From Anaerobacillus alkaliphilus (GTDB lineage Bacteria > Bacillota > Bacilli > Bacillales > Anaerobacillaceae), in the NCBI RefSeq assembly GCF_004116265.1, contig NZ_QOUX01000023.1:62001-126000 (forward strand): a stretch of DNA of 64,000 nt, written 5' to 3'. The notes under the pieces are model-generated. The model was not told the origin of the DNA, made no database searches, and worked only from the letters and a program-made list of their open reading frames with translations. Of the stretch, positions 1-9,127 are shown piece after piece. A program made the translations under genes and the position numbers. Every line of letters starts with the position of its first letter. Position 1 is the first letter of the stretch.

Positions 1-155
1 TCACCATCATAGTAGACGAAGCCATTCGGATCATTAATCCAATTAGCTCGGGAAGCGACATGATAGTGTAATCTCCAGTGGTTTTCTGCTACTTGCTTCT
101 TTAATACTTCTATATTTTTATTTGCTTTATCTATTAGTTCTTGATGTAACATCAT
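1..155 (-). CDS. Sucrose-6-phosphate hydrolase / beta-fructosidase (GH32), 5' part only
   Basis: The gene runs off the left edge of the window, so only the first 51 codons are visible. They contain WINDPNGF, the GH32 signature with the catalytic nucleophile Asp (NDPNG), preceded by HYHVASRAN, which fits the usual H..P..G-[WL]-x-NDPNG start of SacA/ScrB enzymes. GH32 enzymes of this kind hydrolyse imported sucrose-6-phosphate or other beta-fructosides in the cytoplasm. There is no signal peptide: the N-terminus is charged and helical. Two adjacent ATGs (153-155 and 150-152) follow GAGGTG; the first was chosen, the second has slightly better spacing. The substrate cannot be told from this fragment. 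Confidence 0.85.
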   Translation of the reverse strand, partial: MMLHQELIDKANKNIEVLKKQVAENHWRLHYHVASRANWINDPNGFVYYDG

Positions 156-340
156 TCACTCACCTCTATATTTTGTTATCACTTTACTTAATTTACCGAA
201 ATTTGAAATAAAAACCTGTGTGCCTTTCCTTAGAAGTAACTATAGGTCTTATTCTGAACAAAAACGAATGTACTAAAACAATGTTTTCACTTATATAGTT
301 CTAATAGGCTTGTTTATTCCAAGAAATCGGAGGTTACCAA

Positions 341-1603
341 TTGTTTTATAAAGTGTTTCCAGGATTAAAGCAGCTTATCTATTACCAATCTTCTAATCTT
401 AAAGGAGATCTTAGTGCTGCCATCATTGTCTCAATATTATTTATACCACAGAGTATGGCGTACGCTGTCATCGCAGGTGTGCCAATTGTCATGGGATTAT
501 ATGCAGCAACGATCCCGCTGATTATCTATGCATTATTTGGAAGTTCAAACTATTTGTCTGTTGGTCCAATCTCAATTGTTTCGCTACTAGCATTTTCCGG
601 TGTTTCAAGCATAGCCAAGCCTAACACCAATACCTTTTTAGAGCTAATAATTGTGCTAGCGTTTATTATAGGTTTTCTACAACTAACTATGGGATTAATG
701 AAAACAGGGAAAATCTTCGACTATATTTCCCCACTAGTAGTGCAAGGGTTTACATCAGCTGTAGCCATAATTATTGCACTTAATCAAATAAAGTCACTCA
801 TGGGAGTATCGCTTCCTAAGTACGAGAACTTACTCATTTATAGTAGCAATATTTATCACAAGCTGCCTGACATTAATTTTTTCACATTGAGCATCGGAAT
901 AGGAAGCTTCCTATTCTTACTCTTATTAAAAAGAATTCCCAAAATAACCTTTTTAGGCCCTTTATTTTTGGTGGTCGCTTCAACTCTACTAGTTAGATTT
1001 TTTGACTTACACTTAAAGGGAGTTGCTACAATTGGTTCTATTCCCAAGGGGCTACCACAATTCTCAGTAAACCTTCCAACTCTAGAGATCTTTCAGCTAT
1101 TATTTCCGATAGCTTTTATGATAGCAATTATTTCTTTTCTCGAGTCCTATGCGGTTGTTAAGACTCTAGCAAGTAAAAAGAAAGAAAAGATTAATAGCAA
1201 TCAGGAGTTAGTAGGCCTAGGGTTAGCCAATATCTCAAGTTCATTCATTGGTGCAATACCAGTCGGAGGAGCACTTTCAAGAACAGCAGTTAACTACAAT
1301 TCAGGGGCGAAAAGTAACCTTTCGTTACTACTAACTGCTATTTTAGTATTAATAAGCTTACAATTTTTGACGCCACTTTTTTATTATTTACCAATGGCTG
1401 CTTTAGCCTCGATTATTATTATTGCCGTTTCCCATCTTATAAACTTAAGAGAGATGGTAGACTTAATCAAGGCACGTTCTAAAGCAACAATCCTATTCTT
1501 TATTACGTTTTTCTCCACCTTAATGATCGATATTTTTTATGGATTGGTAATCGGCATTCTGTTATCTATGCTAATGTTTATCCAAAAAATTCGTATCATA
1601 TAA
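341..1603 (+). CDS. SulP-family (SLC26-like) anion transporter lacking a STAS domain
   Basis: Polytopic membrane protein of 420 aa. It carries SulP hallmarks: an early PQSMAYAVIAGVP segment, GFTSAVAIIIALNQIK near residue 140, and the conserved NQELVGLGLAN...SRTAVNYNSGAKS block near residues 285-325. The family carries sulfate, bicarbonate or other anions by proton or sodium coupling. Usual members are about 550 aa and end in a cytoplasmic STAS domain. This one stops right after the last membrane segment and runs straight into a terminator, so the short form looks genuine and not a frameshift. The start is TTG, with GGAGG 7 nt upstream. The substrate is not predictable. Confidence 0.88.
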   Translation: MFYKVFPGLKQLIYYQSSNLKGDLSAAIIVSILFIPQSMAYAVIAGVPIVMGLYAATIPLIIYALFGSSNYLSVGPISIVSLLAFSGVSSIAKPNTNTFLELIIVLAFIIGFLQLTMGLMKTGKIFDYISPLVVQGFTSAVAIIIALNQIKSLMGVSLPKYENLLIYSSNIYHKLPDINFFTLSIGIGSFLFLLLLKRIPKITFLGPLFLVVASTLLVRFFDLHLKGVATIGSIPKGLPQFSVNLPTLEIFQLLFPIAFMIAIISFLESYAVVKTLASKKKEKINSNQELVGLGLANISSSFIGAIPVGGALSRTAVNYNSGAKSNLSLLLTAILVLISLQFLTPLFYYLPMAALASIIIIAVSHLINLREMVDLIKARSKATILFFITFFSTLMIDIFYGLVIGILLSMLMFIQKIRII

Positions 1604-1645
1604 AAAATGGACACTCATCCTAATTCGGTGAGTGTCCACTTCATT
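1604..1645. terminator. Bidirectional rho-independent terminator
   Basis: GGACACTCA (1609-1617) pairs with TGAGTGTCC (1629-1637), with A-rich and T-rich flanks on the two sides. It serves the SulP gene (+) and the convergent XRE regulator (-), whose stop codon lies in the distal flank. Confidence 0.85.
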
Positions 1646-2534
1646 ATATTTTATAGCTTACTTTCTTAATTTTCCTTGATACATACTTAAAACTTTTCTC
1701 GTCCCCGTTTTTTTCGAATACCCAAAGAGCTTCGCGATAAAGTCTCAACATTTCCTCTGAGAATTTCCCATCCAATTTAAACTTTACCTGTCCTTTTAAG
1801 TAATATAAATACCCGAGCATAAACAACGATTGATCTTTGTTACACGTCAAAATTCCTTGCTCACATAGTGTATATGCTTTCTTAAAAGCCTTCATCAAGC
1901 TAGCATTTCTAGCAGCATTATAATAGATATTTATAAAAATAACATTGTTTGTTAAAGCTGGAGATTTTTTAGCGTATTCAATAATTTTCGAATAGAGCTC
2001 ATCGGCTTCAACGTATCTTCCTTGCTCGTTAAACAAGATCGCCTTTGAAATCAAAATTTCAATTTCTCGTACTGAATAGTTTTTTGCACTTGTCTTTGAT
2101 AGTGAAAGAGCTTGATCATACAGTTTTTCCGCTGTTTCTTTATCATTTTTAAGATAATTGACGCAGATAGCTTCTCTCCATAAAATGTATTGTTTTAAGT
2201 GCTTAACGTTAGTAAACTGAGGATTATTTTTTTCGATTTTCACTATATCATAAGCCTCACTGTAACATCTTTTACGAATAAGTTCATTTATTTGGTTGCA
2301 GGTTTCCTGTACATAGTTGTAGGTCGGTGTCTTTGTATCATCTTGAAAAAAGTAATCGATTGTTACCCCTAAGCGCTCACTAATTTCGTATAGAAGCTGC
2401 GCCGATATATAAACATTTTCATTTTTTTCTATCGTACTTATCATGGCTTGAGAACATATACCTTCAGAAAGTTCTTCCTGAGTCATTTTCCAATATTTTC
2501 TTAAATCTTTAACTTTCTTGCCAATATCATTCAT
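1644..2534 (-). CDS. XRE-type HTH regulator with TPR-like C-terminal domain (RRNPP/PlcR-NprR-like)
   Basis: 296 aa. Residues 6-65 are an XRE/Cro helix-turn-helix (KVKDLRKYWKMTQEELSE...ISTIEKNEN). The rest, about 70-290, is all-helical with repeated A/Y/L patterns typical of TPR superhelices. This architecture and length match the PlcR/NprR/Rgg group, in which a secreted, re-imported peptide binds the TPR domain. That relation comes from family knowledge; peptide dependence here is inference. In PlcR/NprR loci the peptide gene lies just downstream on the same strand. Here the downstream side holds only the SulP terminator, while a 54-codon ORF lies divergently upstream. Confidence 0.85.
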   Translation of the reverse strand: MNDIGKKVKDLRKYWKMTQEELSEGICSQAMISTIEKNENVYISAQLLYEISERLGVTIDYFFQDDTKTPTYNYVQETCNQINELIRKRCYSEAYDIVKIEKNNPQFTNVKHLKQYILWREAICVNYLKNDKETAEKLYDQALSLSKTSAKNYSVREIEILISKAILFNEQGRYVEADELYSKIIEYAKKSPALTNNVIFINIYYNAARNASLMKAFKKAYTLCEQGILTCNKDQSLFMLGYLYYLKGQVKFKLDGKFSEEMLRLYREALWVFEKNGDEKSFKYVSRKIKKVSYKI

Positions 2535-2590
2535 AGTAGACCTCCGAAAAAATCGTATACTTCAATTTTATCAATATATTTATAAAAATA

Positions 2591-2633
2591 GTGAAAAAGA
2601 AGAGAAAATTCTTTGAAAGTCCTCTTTTTTCAC
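2591..2633. promoter_or_regulatory. Inverted repeat in the divergent promoter region of the XRE/TPR regulator
   Basis: GTGAAAAAGAAGAG on the left pairs with CCTCTTTTTTCAC on the right with one bulge. It lies 57-99 bp upstream of the regulator start. It could be an operator of the regulator or a hairpin in a leader transcript; the sequence alone does not decide. Confidence 0.4.
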
Positions 2634-2722
2634 CAAATTTCCCGTATTTTCGAGGAATTTATGATGATGTAATCTCAAGTATGATAGGTGTAACTACTAC
2701 CATTCGAAGAGGACTATAATAT

Positions 2723-2887
2723 ATGAAAAAAAAGATTTCTTACCATATTATTAGTAACTGGTATAGCTTAGATACCAGTCAACCTGAACCTAAAAAAAGA
2801 AGAACAAAACCTAGATCAATTGACTCATTAAAATATAAGAAACGTTCCATGATAGTCTTTGGAATAAATAATTTTCCGAAACAATAG
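2723..2887 (+). CDS. Small basic protein of unknown function (54 aa), divergent from the XRE/TPR regulator
   Basis: ATG to TAG, 54 aa, rich in Lys and Arg, with an aromatic N-terminal part (SYHIISNWYSLDT) and a basic middle (PEPKKRRTKPRS). I do not recognise it. Evidence for expression: a GAGG motif (2709-2712) 10 nt before the ATG, and a good terminator hairpin that starts at its stop codon. There is no hydrophobic signal segment, so it is not a typical secreted pro-peptide. Its position opposite a peptide-sensor-type regulator suggests co-regulation (inference). It could also be a chance ORF on a small RNA. Confidence 0.5.
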   Translation: MKKKISYHIISNWYSLDTSQPEPKKRRTKPRSIDSLKYKKRSMIVFGINNFPKQ

Positions 2888-2918
2888 CGATCAACCTATA
2901 ATCAGTTGATCGCTTACT
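2887..2918. terminator. Terminator after the 54-aa ORF; also faces the Gfo/Idh gene
   Basis: GCGATCAAC (2887-2895) pairs with GTTGATCGC (2905-2913). On the + strand a T-rich run follows (TTACTTTAGTTTTT). On the - strand it lies just past the oxidoreductase stop. Confidence 0.8.
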
Positions 2919-3908
2919 TTAGTTTTTCTTATCAGCAGGAAACACTAACCCCATTTGTTTTCTAGCGTCCTCCATGATTAATGCTGTTAGGTAAGAGTTT
3001 TCGTAGGAATTCATTTCTGACTCTCTCCTATTGTTATTAATTAAATAGATGAATTCTTTTACCTCATAGTACATTGAGTTGCTTACTTGTTCTTTCGAAA
3101 ACACTTCACTACTACCATCACGATATCTGATTTCCACATGTTCCGGAACGTTTAGTTTATCGATAATCATTGTCCCATTCTCACCTTGTATCTCTGATGG
3201 AAGGTATGAGTTTGTAATTTTTGAATGAAAGATAACTGTTTCCATTTGATCATAGCTTAATAGTAGACTGCCTTCTCCATCCACTCCAGAAGATAGCAAA
3301 TACCCATTAGCTTTTACTTGATTTGGTTTGCCAAACAATATAACAGAAGGGTAAATACAGTAAATTCCGATGTCCATAAGTGAACCGTTAGAAAAAGTCG
3401 GATCAAAGGCATTTAGTAAGGTGCCATTTTTAAAAGCATCATAGCGAGACGAATATTGGCAATACGAAGCGACAAATCGACGTACTGGCCCAAGTTTGTG
3501 CAAGTGATCTTTAATAACTTGAAAACTCGGAACAAAGCTGGATTTAACAGCTTCCATTAGTAGCACATTGTTCTGCTTTGCCGTTTCAATCATGAATTGA
3601 ACCTCACTTGAATTTGACGCCATCGGTTTCTCCACAAGGACATGTTTGCCATAATTCATGAACAGACAGGCTTGTTCTGCATGCAACGAGTTAGGGCTTG
3701 CTATGTAGATCGCATCAAGTTGATCGCTACTGGCCATTTCCTCAAGTGATGTAAACGTGTGCTTCAATTGATATTTACTGGCAAATTGTTCTCCTTTTTC
3801 ACTTGTTCTTGAATAGACTGCTGTTAATTCAAATCCCTCAACGAGACTTGCTGCCTCAATAAACTGCTCTGTAATCCAGTTGGTTCCTACTAGGCCAAAA
3901 CGTACCAT
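2919..3908 (-). CDS. Gfo/Idh/MocA-family NAD(P)-dependent oxidoreductase
   Basis: 329 aa. The N-terminal Rossmann fold has the VRFGLVGTNWITEQF nucleotide-binding loop. HVLVEKPMA, near residue 93, holds the conserved EKP lysine of the family, and the C-terminal half is the alpha/beta substrate domain. Members oxidise or reduce sugars, inositols and related polyols in the cytoplasm; the substrate here is unknown. The ATG at 3906-3908 was chosen because GAGGTG lies 6 nt upstream. A GTG three codons earlier is inside that ribosome binding site. It follows the ptsHI terminator and is a single-gene unit. Confidence 0.88.
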   Translation of the reverse strand: MVRFGLVGTNWITEQFIEAASLVEGFELTAVYSRTSEKGEQFASKYQLKHTFTSLEEMASSDQLDAIYIASPNSLHAEQACLFMNYGKHVLVEKPMASNSSEVQFMIETAKQNNVLLMEAVKSSFVPSFQVIKDHLHKLGPVRRFVASYCQYSSRYDAFKNGTLLNAFDPTFSNGSLMDIGIYCIYPSVILFGKPNQVKANGYLLSSGVDGEGSLLLSYDQMETVIFHSKITNSYLPSEIQGENGTMIIDKLNVPEHVEIRYRDGSSEVFSKEQVSNSMYYEVKEFIYLINNNRRESEMNSYENSYLTALIMEDARKQMGLVFPADKKN

Positions 3909-3931
3909 GATTTTCACCTCATTAGATAAAA

Positions 3932-3957
3932 ATCTCCTACGATGGATGGTAGGAGAC
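3932..3957 (-). terminator. Terminator of ptsHI
   Basis: TCTCCTAC (3933-3940) pairs with GTAGGAGA (3949-3956). On the minus strand it is followed by a T run (ATTTTTATC) just after the ptsI stop. Confidence 0.85.
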
Positions 3958-3963
3958 TTTTAC

Positions 3964-5679
3964 TTATAGTATATTACTTTTTAAGTAATTCTCAACTTCG
4001 TCAGCAGTACTCAACTGTAAAAGTTGTTCAATAACTGCTTCAATTTCCTGTTTGGAGAGCTTCGAGATTTGACTTCTGGCTGGTAAAATTGAGCTAGCAC
4101 TCATACTGAACTCATCCAACCCTAACCCTAATAAAATCGGTATTGCGATTGGGTCACCAGCCATTTCTCCGCACATTCCAACCCATTTTCCTTCTTTATG
4201 TGCTGCATTAATGACTAATTTCACTAGGCGTAAAATAGCGGGGTGATATGGTTGATATAGATAAGAAACCTGTTCGTTCATGCGATCAGCAGCCATTGTA
4301 TACTGTATTAAATCATTCGTACCAATACTGAAGAAATCAACCTCTTTTGCAAAAATATCTGCAGACACTGCTGTGGAAGGAATTTCGACCATGATACCAA
4401 TCTCGATATCATCAGATACTTTGGTACCTTCGCTTGTAAGCTTTTCTTTTTCATCTGCTAAAATTGCTTTCGCTTGACGATACTCCTCTAATGTTGCAAT
4501 CATTGGGAACATAATTTTAAGATTTCCAAAGGCACTAGCACGTAGCAACGCACGAAGTTGCGGACGGAAGATATCTTCTCTTTCTAAACAAAGTCGAATT
4601 GCACGAAACCCTAAAAATGGGTTAAGTTCTTTCGGTAACTGTAAATATGGTAGTTCTTTATCGCCGCCGATATCAAGGGTACGAATAACTACTGGCTTGC
4701 CTTCCATTCCCTCAACAACCGCTTTGTAAGCTTCAAATTGCTCATCTTCTGTTGGCAATTGATCTCTTCCCATATACAAGAACTCTGTACGATAAAGACC
4801 GATACCTTCAGCCCCATTTTTGGTGACTCCCTCTAAATCATTTGGAGTACCAATATTCGCAGCTAGTTCGACATGTTGTCCATCTTTTGATACCGTTGCT
4901 TCTTTGACAAGTTTCTCCCATTCAGCTTTTTGCGCTTCGTGTGCATCTCGTTTTTCTCGGTACGTAGTTATCTCTTCCTCAGTTGGATTAATGATAACAT
5001 CCCCACCGATCCCATCCACAATCACCATCATACCAGCATCAACTTTGCTTGTGATATCTTTAGTTCCAACAACTGACGGGATTTCAAGTGATCGAGCCAT
5101 AATTGCTGAATGTGAGGTTCTACCACCGATATCAGTGGCAAAACCTTTTACAAATTGGCGGTTTAACTGCGCTGTATCTGAGGGGGTTAAATCCTCAGCA
5201 ATGATGATAACTTCCTCGTTAATGCTTGTTAGGGAAACCGTAGTTACCCCTAATAAGTGATTAAGCACTCGTTTTGTTACATCACGAATATCAGCTGCAC
5301 GTTCACGCATATACTCATTATCCATACTTTCAAACATTGAAATGAACATTTGAGCAACTTCGTCCAAAGCAAAATCAGCGTTGACGTTTTCGTTTTTGAT
5401 TTTATCTTTCACCACATCAATGAGCTCAGGATCACTTAGGACTAATAAATGTGCTGAAAAAATCGCAGCTTTATCTTCACCTAAATCAACTAAAGCTTTA
5501 TCACGGATTACCTCAAGCTCTTCTTTTGATGTTGCTAGCGCTTGATTAAATCTCTCCACTTCTTGTTCAGCGGAAGTAACTTGCTTCTTTTCAATGGATA
5601 ATTCCACATGTTCCAATTTAAAAGCCTTGGCAATAGCAATTCCAGAGGAAGCCCCAATCCCTTTAATAGCAATTGACAT
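3964..5679 (-). CDS. ptsI: Phosphoenolpyruvate-protein phosphotransferase (PTS enzyme I)
   Basis: 571 aa, the standard length. Enzyme I takes phosphate from PEP on a histidine and passes it to HPr, starting PTS sugar uptake. The phospho-histidine motif [13 protein letters not shown] is at about residues 185-197 (His190). The PEP-binding barrel shows [29 protein letters not shown] and [12 protein letters not shown]. Its ATG overlaps the ptsH stop (TAATG), so the two genes are translationally coupled. No EII gene is next to it. Confidence 0.98.
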   Translation of the reverse strand: MSIAIKGIGASSGIAIAKAFKLEHVELSIEKKQVTSAEQEVERFNQALATSKEELEVIRDKALVDLGEDKAAIFSAHLLVLSDPELIDVVKDKIKNENVNADFALDEVAQMFISMFESMDNEYMRERAADIRDVTKRVLNHLLGVTTVSLTSINEEVIIIAEDLTPSDTAQLNRQFVKGFATDIGGRTSHSAIMARSLEIPSVVGTKDITSKVDAGMMVIVDGIGGDVIINPTEEEITTYREKRDAHEAQKAEWEKLVKEATVSKDGQHVELAANIGTPNDLEGVTKNGAEGIGLYRTEFLYMGRDQLPTEDEQFEAYKAVVEGMEGKPVVIRTLDIGGDKELPYLQLPKELNPFLGFRAIRLCLEREDIFRPQLRALLRASAFGNLKIMFPMIATLEEYRQAKAILADEKEKLTSEGTKVSDDIEIGIMVEIPSTAVSADIFAKEVDFFSIGTNDLIQYTMAADRMNEQVSYLYQPYHPAILRLVKLVINAAHKEGKWVGMCGEMAGDPIAIPILLGLGLDEFSMSASSILPARSQISKLSKQEIEAVIEQLLQLSTADEVENYLKSNIL

Positions 5680-5942
5680 TATTCACCTAACCCGCCTTTA
5701 ATCACTTCTGCAAGACTAGCTAAAGCTGCTTCTTCATCAGCACCATCTGCTTTAATCGTAATTTGGGCACCTTGACCAACACCTAGTGACATAACCCCCA
5801 TTATGGACTTTAGATTTACTGACTTTTCCTTATATACTAAAGAAATTTCTGAGCTAAATTGACTTGCTTTATTCACTAAAAGTGTTGCTGGTCTTGCATG
5901 AATTCCAGTTGCATCTGTAATTGTAAATGTTTGTTCTACCAT
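5679..5942 (-). CDS. ptsH: Phosphocarrier protein HPr
   Basis: 87 aa. His15 lies in GIHARPA (phosphorylated by enzyme I) and Ser46 in [11 protein letters not shown] (target of HPr kinase). Family knowledge: HPr-Ser46-P is the co-repressor of CcpA in Bacillaceae, which matters here because this window has several cre-like sites. AGGAGG precedes the ATG. A mobile non-coding element (6037-6228) lies only about 95 bp upstream of the start, between this gene and any upstream promoter. Confidence 0.98.
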   Translation of the reverse strand: MVEQTFTITDATGIHARPATLLVNKASQFSSEISLVYKEKSVNLKSIMGVMSLGVGQGAQITIKADGADEEAALASLAEVIKGGLGE

Positions 5943-6028
5943 GATAAATTCCTCCTAGATGTATGTTTTATATTCTTTTTTTAGCATTTCCTCTATTGCA
6001 AATGCTACACCATAAACTGTGTTTGTTT

Positions 6029-6236
6029 TTGTAATAGGCTGTTTTCGCAAAGTTTGTTGCTTTCGTAAAAATCCCAAAAGCCGGATTTTTACACAAATTA
6101 CTATGAATTCACCACTAATTTAGTAAGGAATGCTCTTTTCTCACATAATTTATTGGCTGATATCTTCATCTAGGGTATTTTTTCGATAATTTTAGGATAG
6201 AAAAGCCACAATGTATACGAAAAGAGCCTTGTAATA
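6029..6236 (-). mobile_element. MITE-like element copy A (192 bp) with 8-bp target duplication
   Basis: The element spans 6037-6228. Its ends are GGCTGTTTTCGCAAA and, inverted, GGCTCTTTTCGTATA. It is flanked by TTGTAATA on both sides (6029-6036, 6229-6236), a perfect 8-bp duplication. It is in the opposite orientation to copies B, C, D and F. There is no ORF. It lies in the 5' region of ptsH. Confidence 0.9.
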
Positions 6237-6621
6237 AAATCAGCTGTTTCTTTTATTTCTGCTTCCTCCTATTGCAACTCCAACCCCAGCAAGGATTAGG
6301 CGTTTCGCAACATTTAATCAAATAAGGACATTTAATTCCAACCGAAGGAATGCACACGAGCAAACTGAAAATATTTCCCTTACTCAACAACAAATGTAAA
6401 TCATAATTCCAGCGCTTTCTTTATTCCTTTGGCATTTTCATAACTAACTTCACCACCTTCATTGTGATTTAATAACTAACATTAGATTTTTTAGGGAATT
6501 TTAAATGTAGGTTAACCTGCACATTTACTGCTTTCCGCTTGCAAAAGAGGATAAATATCTACAAGGAAGGGAGAATAATAGCTCGAATTTAATAGAATAG
6601 TAAACTATTAAGTCGTTTTTC
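6237..6621. other. Intergenic region between ptsH and ahpC, no gene recognised
   Basis: About 385 bp of AT-rich sequence. The only coding trace is a 24-codon minus-strand stretch without a start codon (reads LILAGVGVAIGGSRNKRNS near 6245-6305), too short to call. Nothing else is recognised until the ahpC promoter. Confidence 0.5.
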
Positions 6622-6676
6622 TTGACAGTCAAATCACGACTATATAATAATATATATTGAATTAGAATTATTATAG
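6622..6676 (+). promoter_or_regulatory. ahpC promoter with PerR-type box
   Basis: The -35 TTGACA (6622-6627) is followed 17 nt later by TAATAA (6645-6650), with an overlapping TATAAT at 6643-6648. Immediately downstream, TTAGAATTATTATAG (6662-6676) matches the PerR box TTATAATNATTATAA at 12 of 14 fixed positions. This arrangement predicts PerR repression relieved by peroxide, as in Bacillus subtilis ahpCF (family knowledge). Confidence 0.75.
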
Positions 6677-6743
6677 AAAGCAAGTTTTTTGTCTATACTA
6701 TAATAGAATTCTTAAAAACTATATCTTAGGAGGAAAAATAATT

Positions 6744-7307
6744 ATGTCTTTAATCGGAAAAGAAGTATTACCATTCTCAGCAAAAGCTTTTAAAAACGGT
6801 GAGTTCATTGATGTAACTGAACAAAGCCTAAAAGGTCAATGGAGCATTTTCTGTTTCTATCCAGCTGACTTCACATTTGTTTGCCCTACAGAACTTGAAG
6901 ATTTACAAAACGAGTATGCTACACTTCAAGAGCTTGGAGTTGAGGTTTATTCAGTTTCTACTGATACTCATTTCACACATAAAGGTTGGCATGACAGCTC
7001 ACCAACAATCGGTAAAATTACATACGGAATGATTGGTGACCCATCTCAAAAAATTTCTCGTAACTTCGAAGTTTTAAACGAAGAAAGTGGTCTAGCTGAT
7101 CGTGGTACTTTCATCATTGATCCAGATGGTGTTATCCAAACTGTTGAAATTAATGCTGGTGGTATTGGTCGTGACGCTAGTATTCTAGTGAGCAAAGTTA
7201 AGGCAGCACAATATGTTCGTAACAATCCAGGTGAAGTTTGCCCAGCTAAATGGCAAGAAGGTTCTGAAACATTAAAACCAAGCTTAGATCTAGTAGGAAA
7301 GATTTAA
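6744..7307 (+). CDS. ahpC: Alkyl hydroperoxide reductase subunit C (peroxiredoxin)
   Basis: 187 aa, a typical 2-Cys AhpC. The peroxidatic Cys47 is in [14 protein letters not shown] and the resolving Cys166 in GEVCPAKW. It reduces hydrogen peroxide and organic hydroperoxides in the cytoplasm and is recycled by AhpF, encoded 12 nt downstream. AGGAGG is at 6728-6733. An upstream promoter and PerR-type box fit peroxide induction. Confidence 0.98.
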   Translation: MSLIGKEVLPFSAKAFKNGEFIDVTEQSLKGQWSIFCFYPADFTFVCPTELEDLQNEYATLQELGVEVYSVSTDTHFTHKGWHDSSPTIGKITYGMIGDPSQKISRNFEVLNEESGLADRGTFIIDPDGVIQTVEINAGGIGRDASILVSKVKAAQYVRNNPGEVCPAKWQEGSETLKPSLDLVGKI

Positions 7308-7319
7308 GGAGCAAATTTC

Positions 7320-8849
7320 ATGATCTTAGAATCTGATATTAAAGCGCAATTAAATCAATACCTTCAACTCTTGGAAGGTGATATCGTCCTTAAAGTGAGC
7401 GCTGGATCTGATGAGACTTCTACTAAAATGGTCGCACTTGTCGATGAGATTGCTTCTATGTCACCTAGAATTTCAGTTGAACATACTGAGTTATATCGTA
7501 CACCTAGCTTTAGTGTAAATCGAGTCGGGGAAGATACTGGCGTTGTCTTTGCAGGTATACCTTTAGGTCACGAATTCACTTCCTTAGTGTTAGCTTTGTT
7601 GCAAGTTAGTGGACGAGCTCCAAAGGTTGATCAAAAAATCATTGACCAAGTGAAAAACATTAAGGGTGAATATGACTTTGAAACGTATGTTAGTTTAAGT
7701 TGTCACAACTGCCCTGATGTTGTCCAAGCTTTAAACATGATGAGTGTTCTTAACCCTGGCATTACGCACACAATGATTGACGGAGCAGCGTTCAAGCATG
7801 AAGTTGAAGCTAGAAATGTTATGAACGTCCCTTCGATTTTCGTTAATGGCGAATTCTTTGGTGGCGGTCGTATGACGATTGAAGAAATCCTTGCTAAATT
7901 GGGTAGCGGTCCAGATGCATCTGAGTTTGCTGATAAAGAACCTTTTGATGTTCTTGTTGTGGGTGGAGGTCCAGCTGGTTCAAGTGCAGCAATTTATGCT
8001 GCGCGTAAAGGAATCCGTACTGGAATTGTTGCCGAACGCTTTGGTGGACAAGTCCTCGACACAATGAGCATTGAAAACTTTATTAGCATGAAATATACAG
8101 AAGGACCAAAGCTTGTTGCTAGTCTTGAAGAGCATGTCAAAGAGTACAATATTGATGTGATGAACCTACAGCGTGCAAAACGCATAGAGAAGAAAGACCT
8201 TTTCGAGCTTGAACTTGAAAATGGTGCGGTTCTAAAAAGTAAAAGTGTCATCATTTCAACTGGTGCCCGCTGGCGTAATGTTGGCGTTCCTGGTGAACAA
8301 GAGTTCAAAAACAAAGGTGTAGCTTACTGCCCTCACTGTGATGGACCATTGTTCGAAGGAAAAGACGTAGCAGTTATTGGTGGTGGTAACTCAGGTGTTG
8401 AAGCAGCCATTGACCTAGCTGGTATTGTTAATCATGTAACAGTTCTTGAGTTCATGCCAGAGCTTAAAGCTGATGATGTACTTCAAAAACGTCTATACAG
8501 CCTTCCTAACGTATCGGTTCTAAAGAACGTTCAAACAAAAGAAATTACAGGTACTGACAAAGTAAACGGTATTTCTTACATTGATCGCGATACTGAAAAA
8601 GTTCATCATATTGAGCTACAAGGTGTGTTTGTTCAAATCGGACTTGTACCAAATACGGATTGGTTAGGCGAAACGGTTGAGCGTACTCGCTTCGGAGAGA
8701 TTGTTGTAGACAAGCATGGTGCGACAAACGTTCCTGGATTATTTGCTGCAGGAGATTGTACAAACAGTCCATATAAACAAATTATTATTTCAATGGGATC
8801 AGGTGCAAACGCCGCATTAGGTGCTTTTGATTATCTGATTAGGAATTAA
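7320..8849 (+). CDS. ahpF: Alkyl hydroperoxide reductase subunit F (NADH-dependent disulfide reductase)
   Basis: 509 aa. An N-terminal double-thioredoxin-fold domain has the CHNC redox centre (Cys128/Cys131). FAD binding is shown by VVGGGPAGSSAAIYAARKG near residue 214. A thioredoxin-reductase-type domain has the active CPHC (Cys337/Cys340), an NADH-binding GGGNSGVEAA, and a C-terminal GLFAAGDCTN for FAD. It moves electrons from NADH through the two disulfides to AhpC. It is co-transcribed with ahpC and followed by a terminator. Confidence 0.98.
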   Translation: MILESDIKAQLNQYLQLLEGDIVLKVSAGSDETSTKMVALVDEIASMSPRISVEHTELYRTPSFSVNRVGEDTGVVFAGIPLGHEFTSLVLALLQVSGRAPKVDQKIIDQVKNIKGEYDFETYVSLSCHNCPDVVQALNMMSVLNPGITHTMIDGAAFKHEVEARNVMNVPSIFVNGEFFGGGRMTIEEILAKLGSGPDASEFADKEPFDVLVVGGGPAGSSAAIYAARKGIRTGIVAERFGGQVLDTMSIENFISMKYTEGPKLVASLEEHVKEYNIDVMNLQRAKRIEKKDLFELELENGAVLKSKSVIISTGARWRNVGVPGEQEFKNKGVAYCPHCDGPLFEGKDVAVIGGGNSGVEAAIDLAGIVNHVTVLEFMPELKADDVLQKRLYSLPNVSVLKNVQTKEITGTDKVNGISYIDRDTEKVHHIELQGVFVQIGLVPNTDWLGETVERTRFGEIVVDKHGATNVPGLFAAGDCTNSPYKQIIISMGSGANAALGAFDYLIRN

Positions 8850-8859
8850 AGTAGTAGTC

Positions 8860-8895
8860 TGAGCCGCTTTACTGATGAGTAAAGCGGCTTTTCTG
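8860..8895 (+). terminator. Terminator of ahpCF
   Basis: GCCGCTTTA (8863-8871) pairs with TAAAGCGGC (8880-8888), followed by TTTTCTGTTTT. Confidence 0.9.
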
Positions 8896-8914
8896 TTTTG
8901 ATATTTGATAACAT

Positions 8915-9103
8915 GCTGTGCGGTCTGAGAAGCCGCTATTTTCATATTTTTCGCTGATTTTAGACTTTCGCGGTCACAGTGACCCTTATCCTACTAAAAA
9001 ACCCCACTTCCTCACGGTTTTCTGGCAAATAGCGTCTCCTGTGTCCGCGAAAATGGAAATATGCTTTTTTTTTTGAAAATAGCGACCTGTGAGTCCGCAA
9101 AGG
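8915..9103. repeat. Cluster of degenerate 28-33 bp repeats (AATAGCG...GTCCGC type)
   Basis: Two direct copies of a unit resembling AAATAGCGTCTCCTGTGTCC plus GCGAAAA lie at 9024-9056 and 9075-9103. An inverted copy is at 8915-8942, and a partial inverted copy, the CGCGGTCACAGTGACC part, at 8964-8983. The arrangement recalls REP-like intergenic repeats. No coding potential is seen. Confidence 0.5.
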
Positions 9104-9127
9104 GGTAGCGTCTACAATCATAGTAGT

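Noticed and set aside
4820-5260. 146-codon + strand open frame inside ptsI
   Set aside because: It is the antisense shadow of a highly conserved gene, has low-complexity Ser/Thr composition and no ribosome binding site.
6245-6310. Minus-strand fragment reading LILAGVGVAIGGSRNKRNS
   Set aside because: It has no start codon, a stop just upstream and only about 24 codons; it is too little to call a pseudogene.
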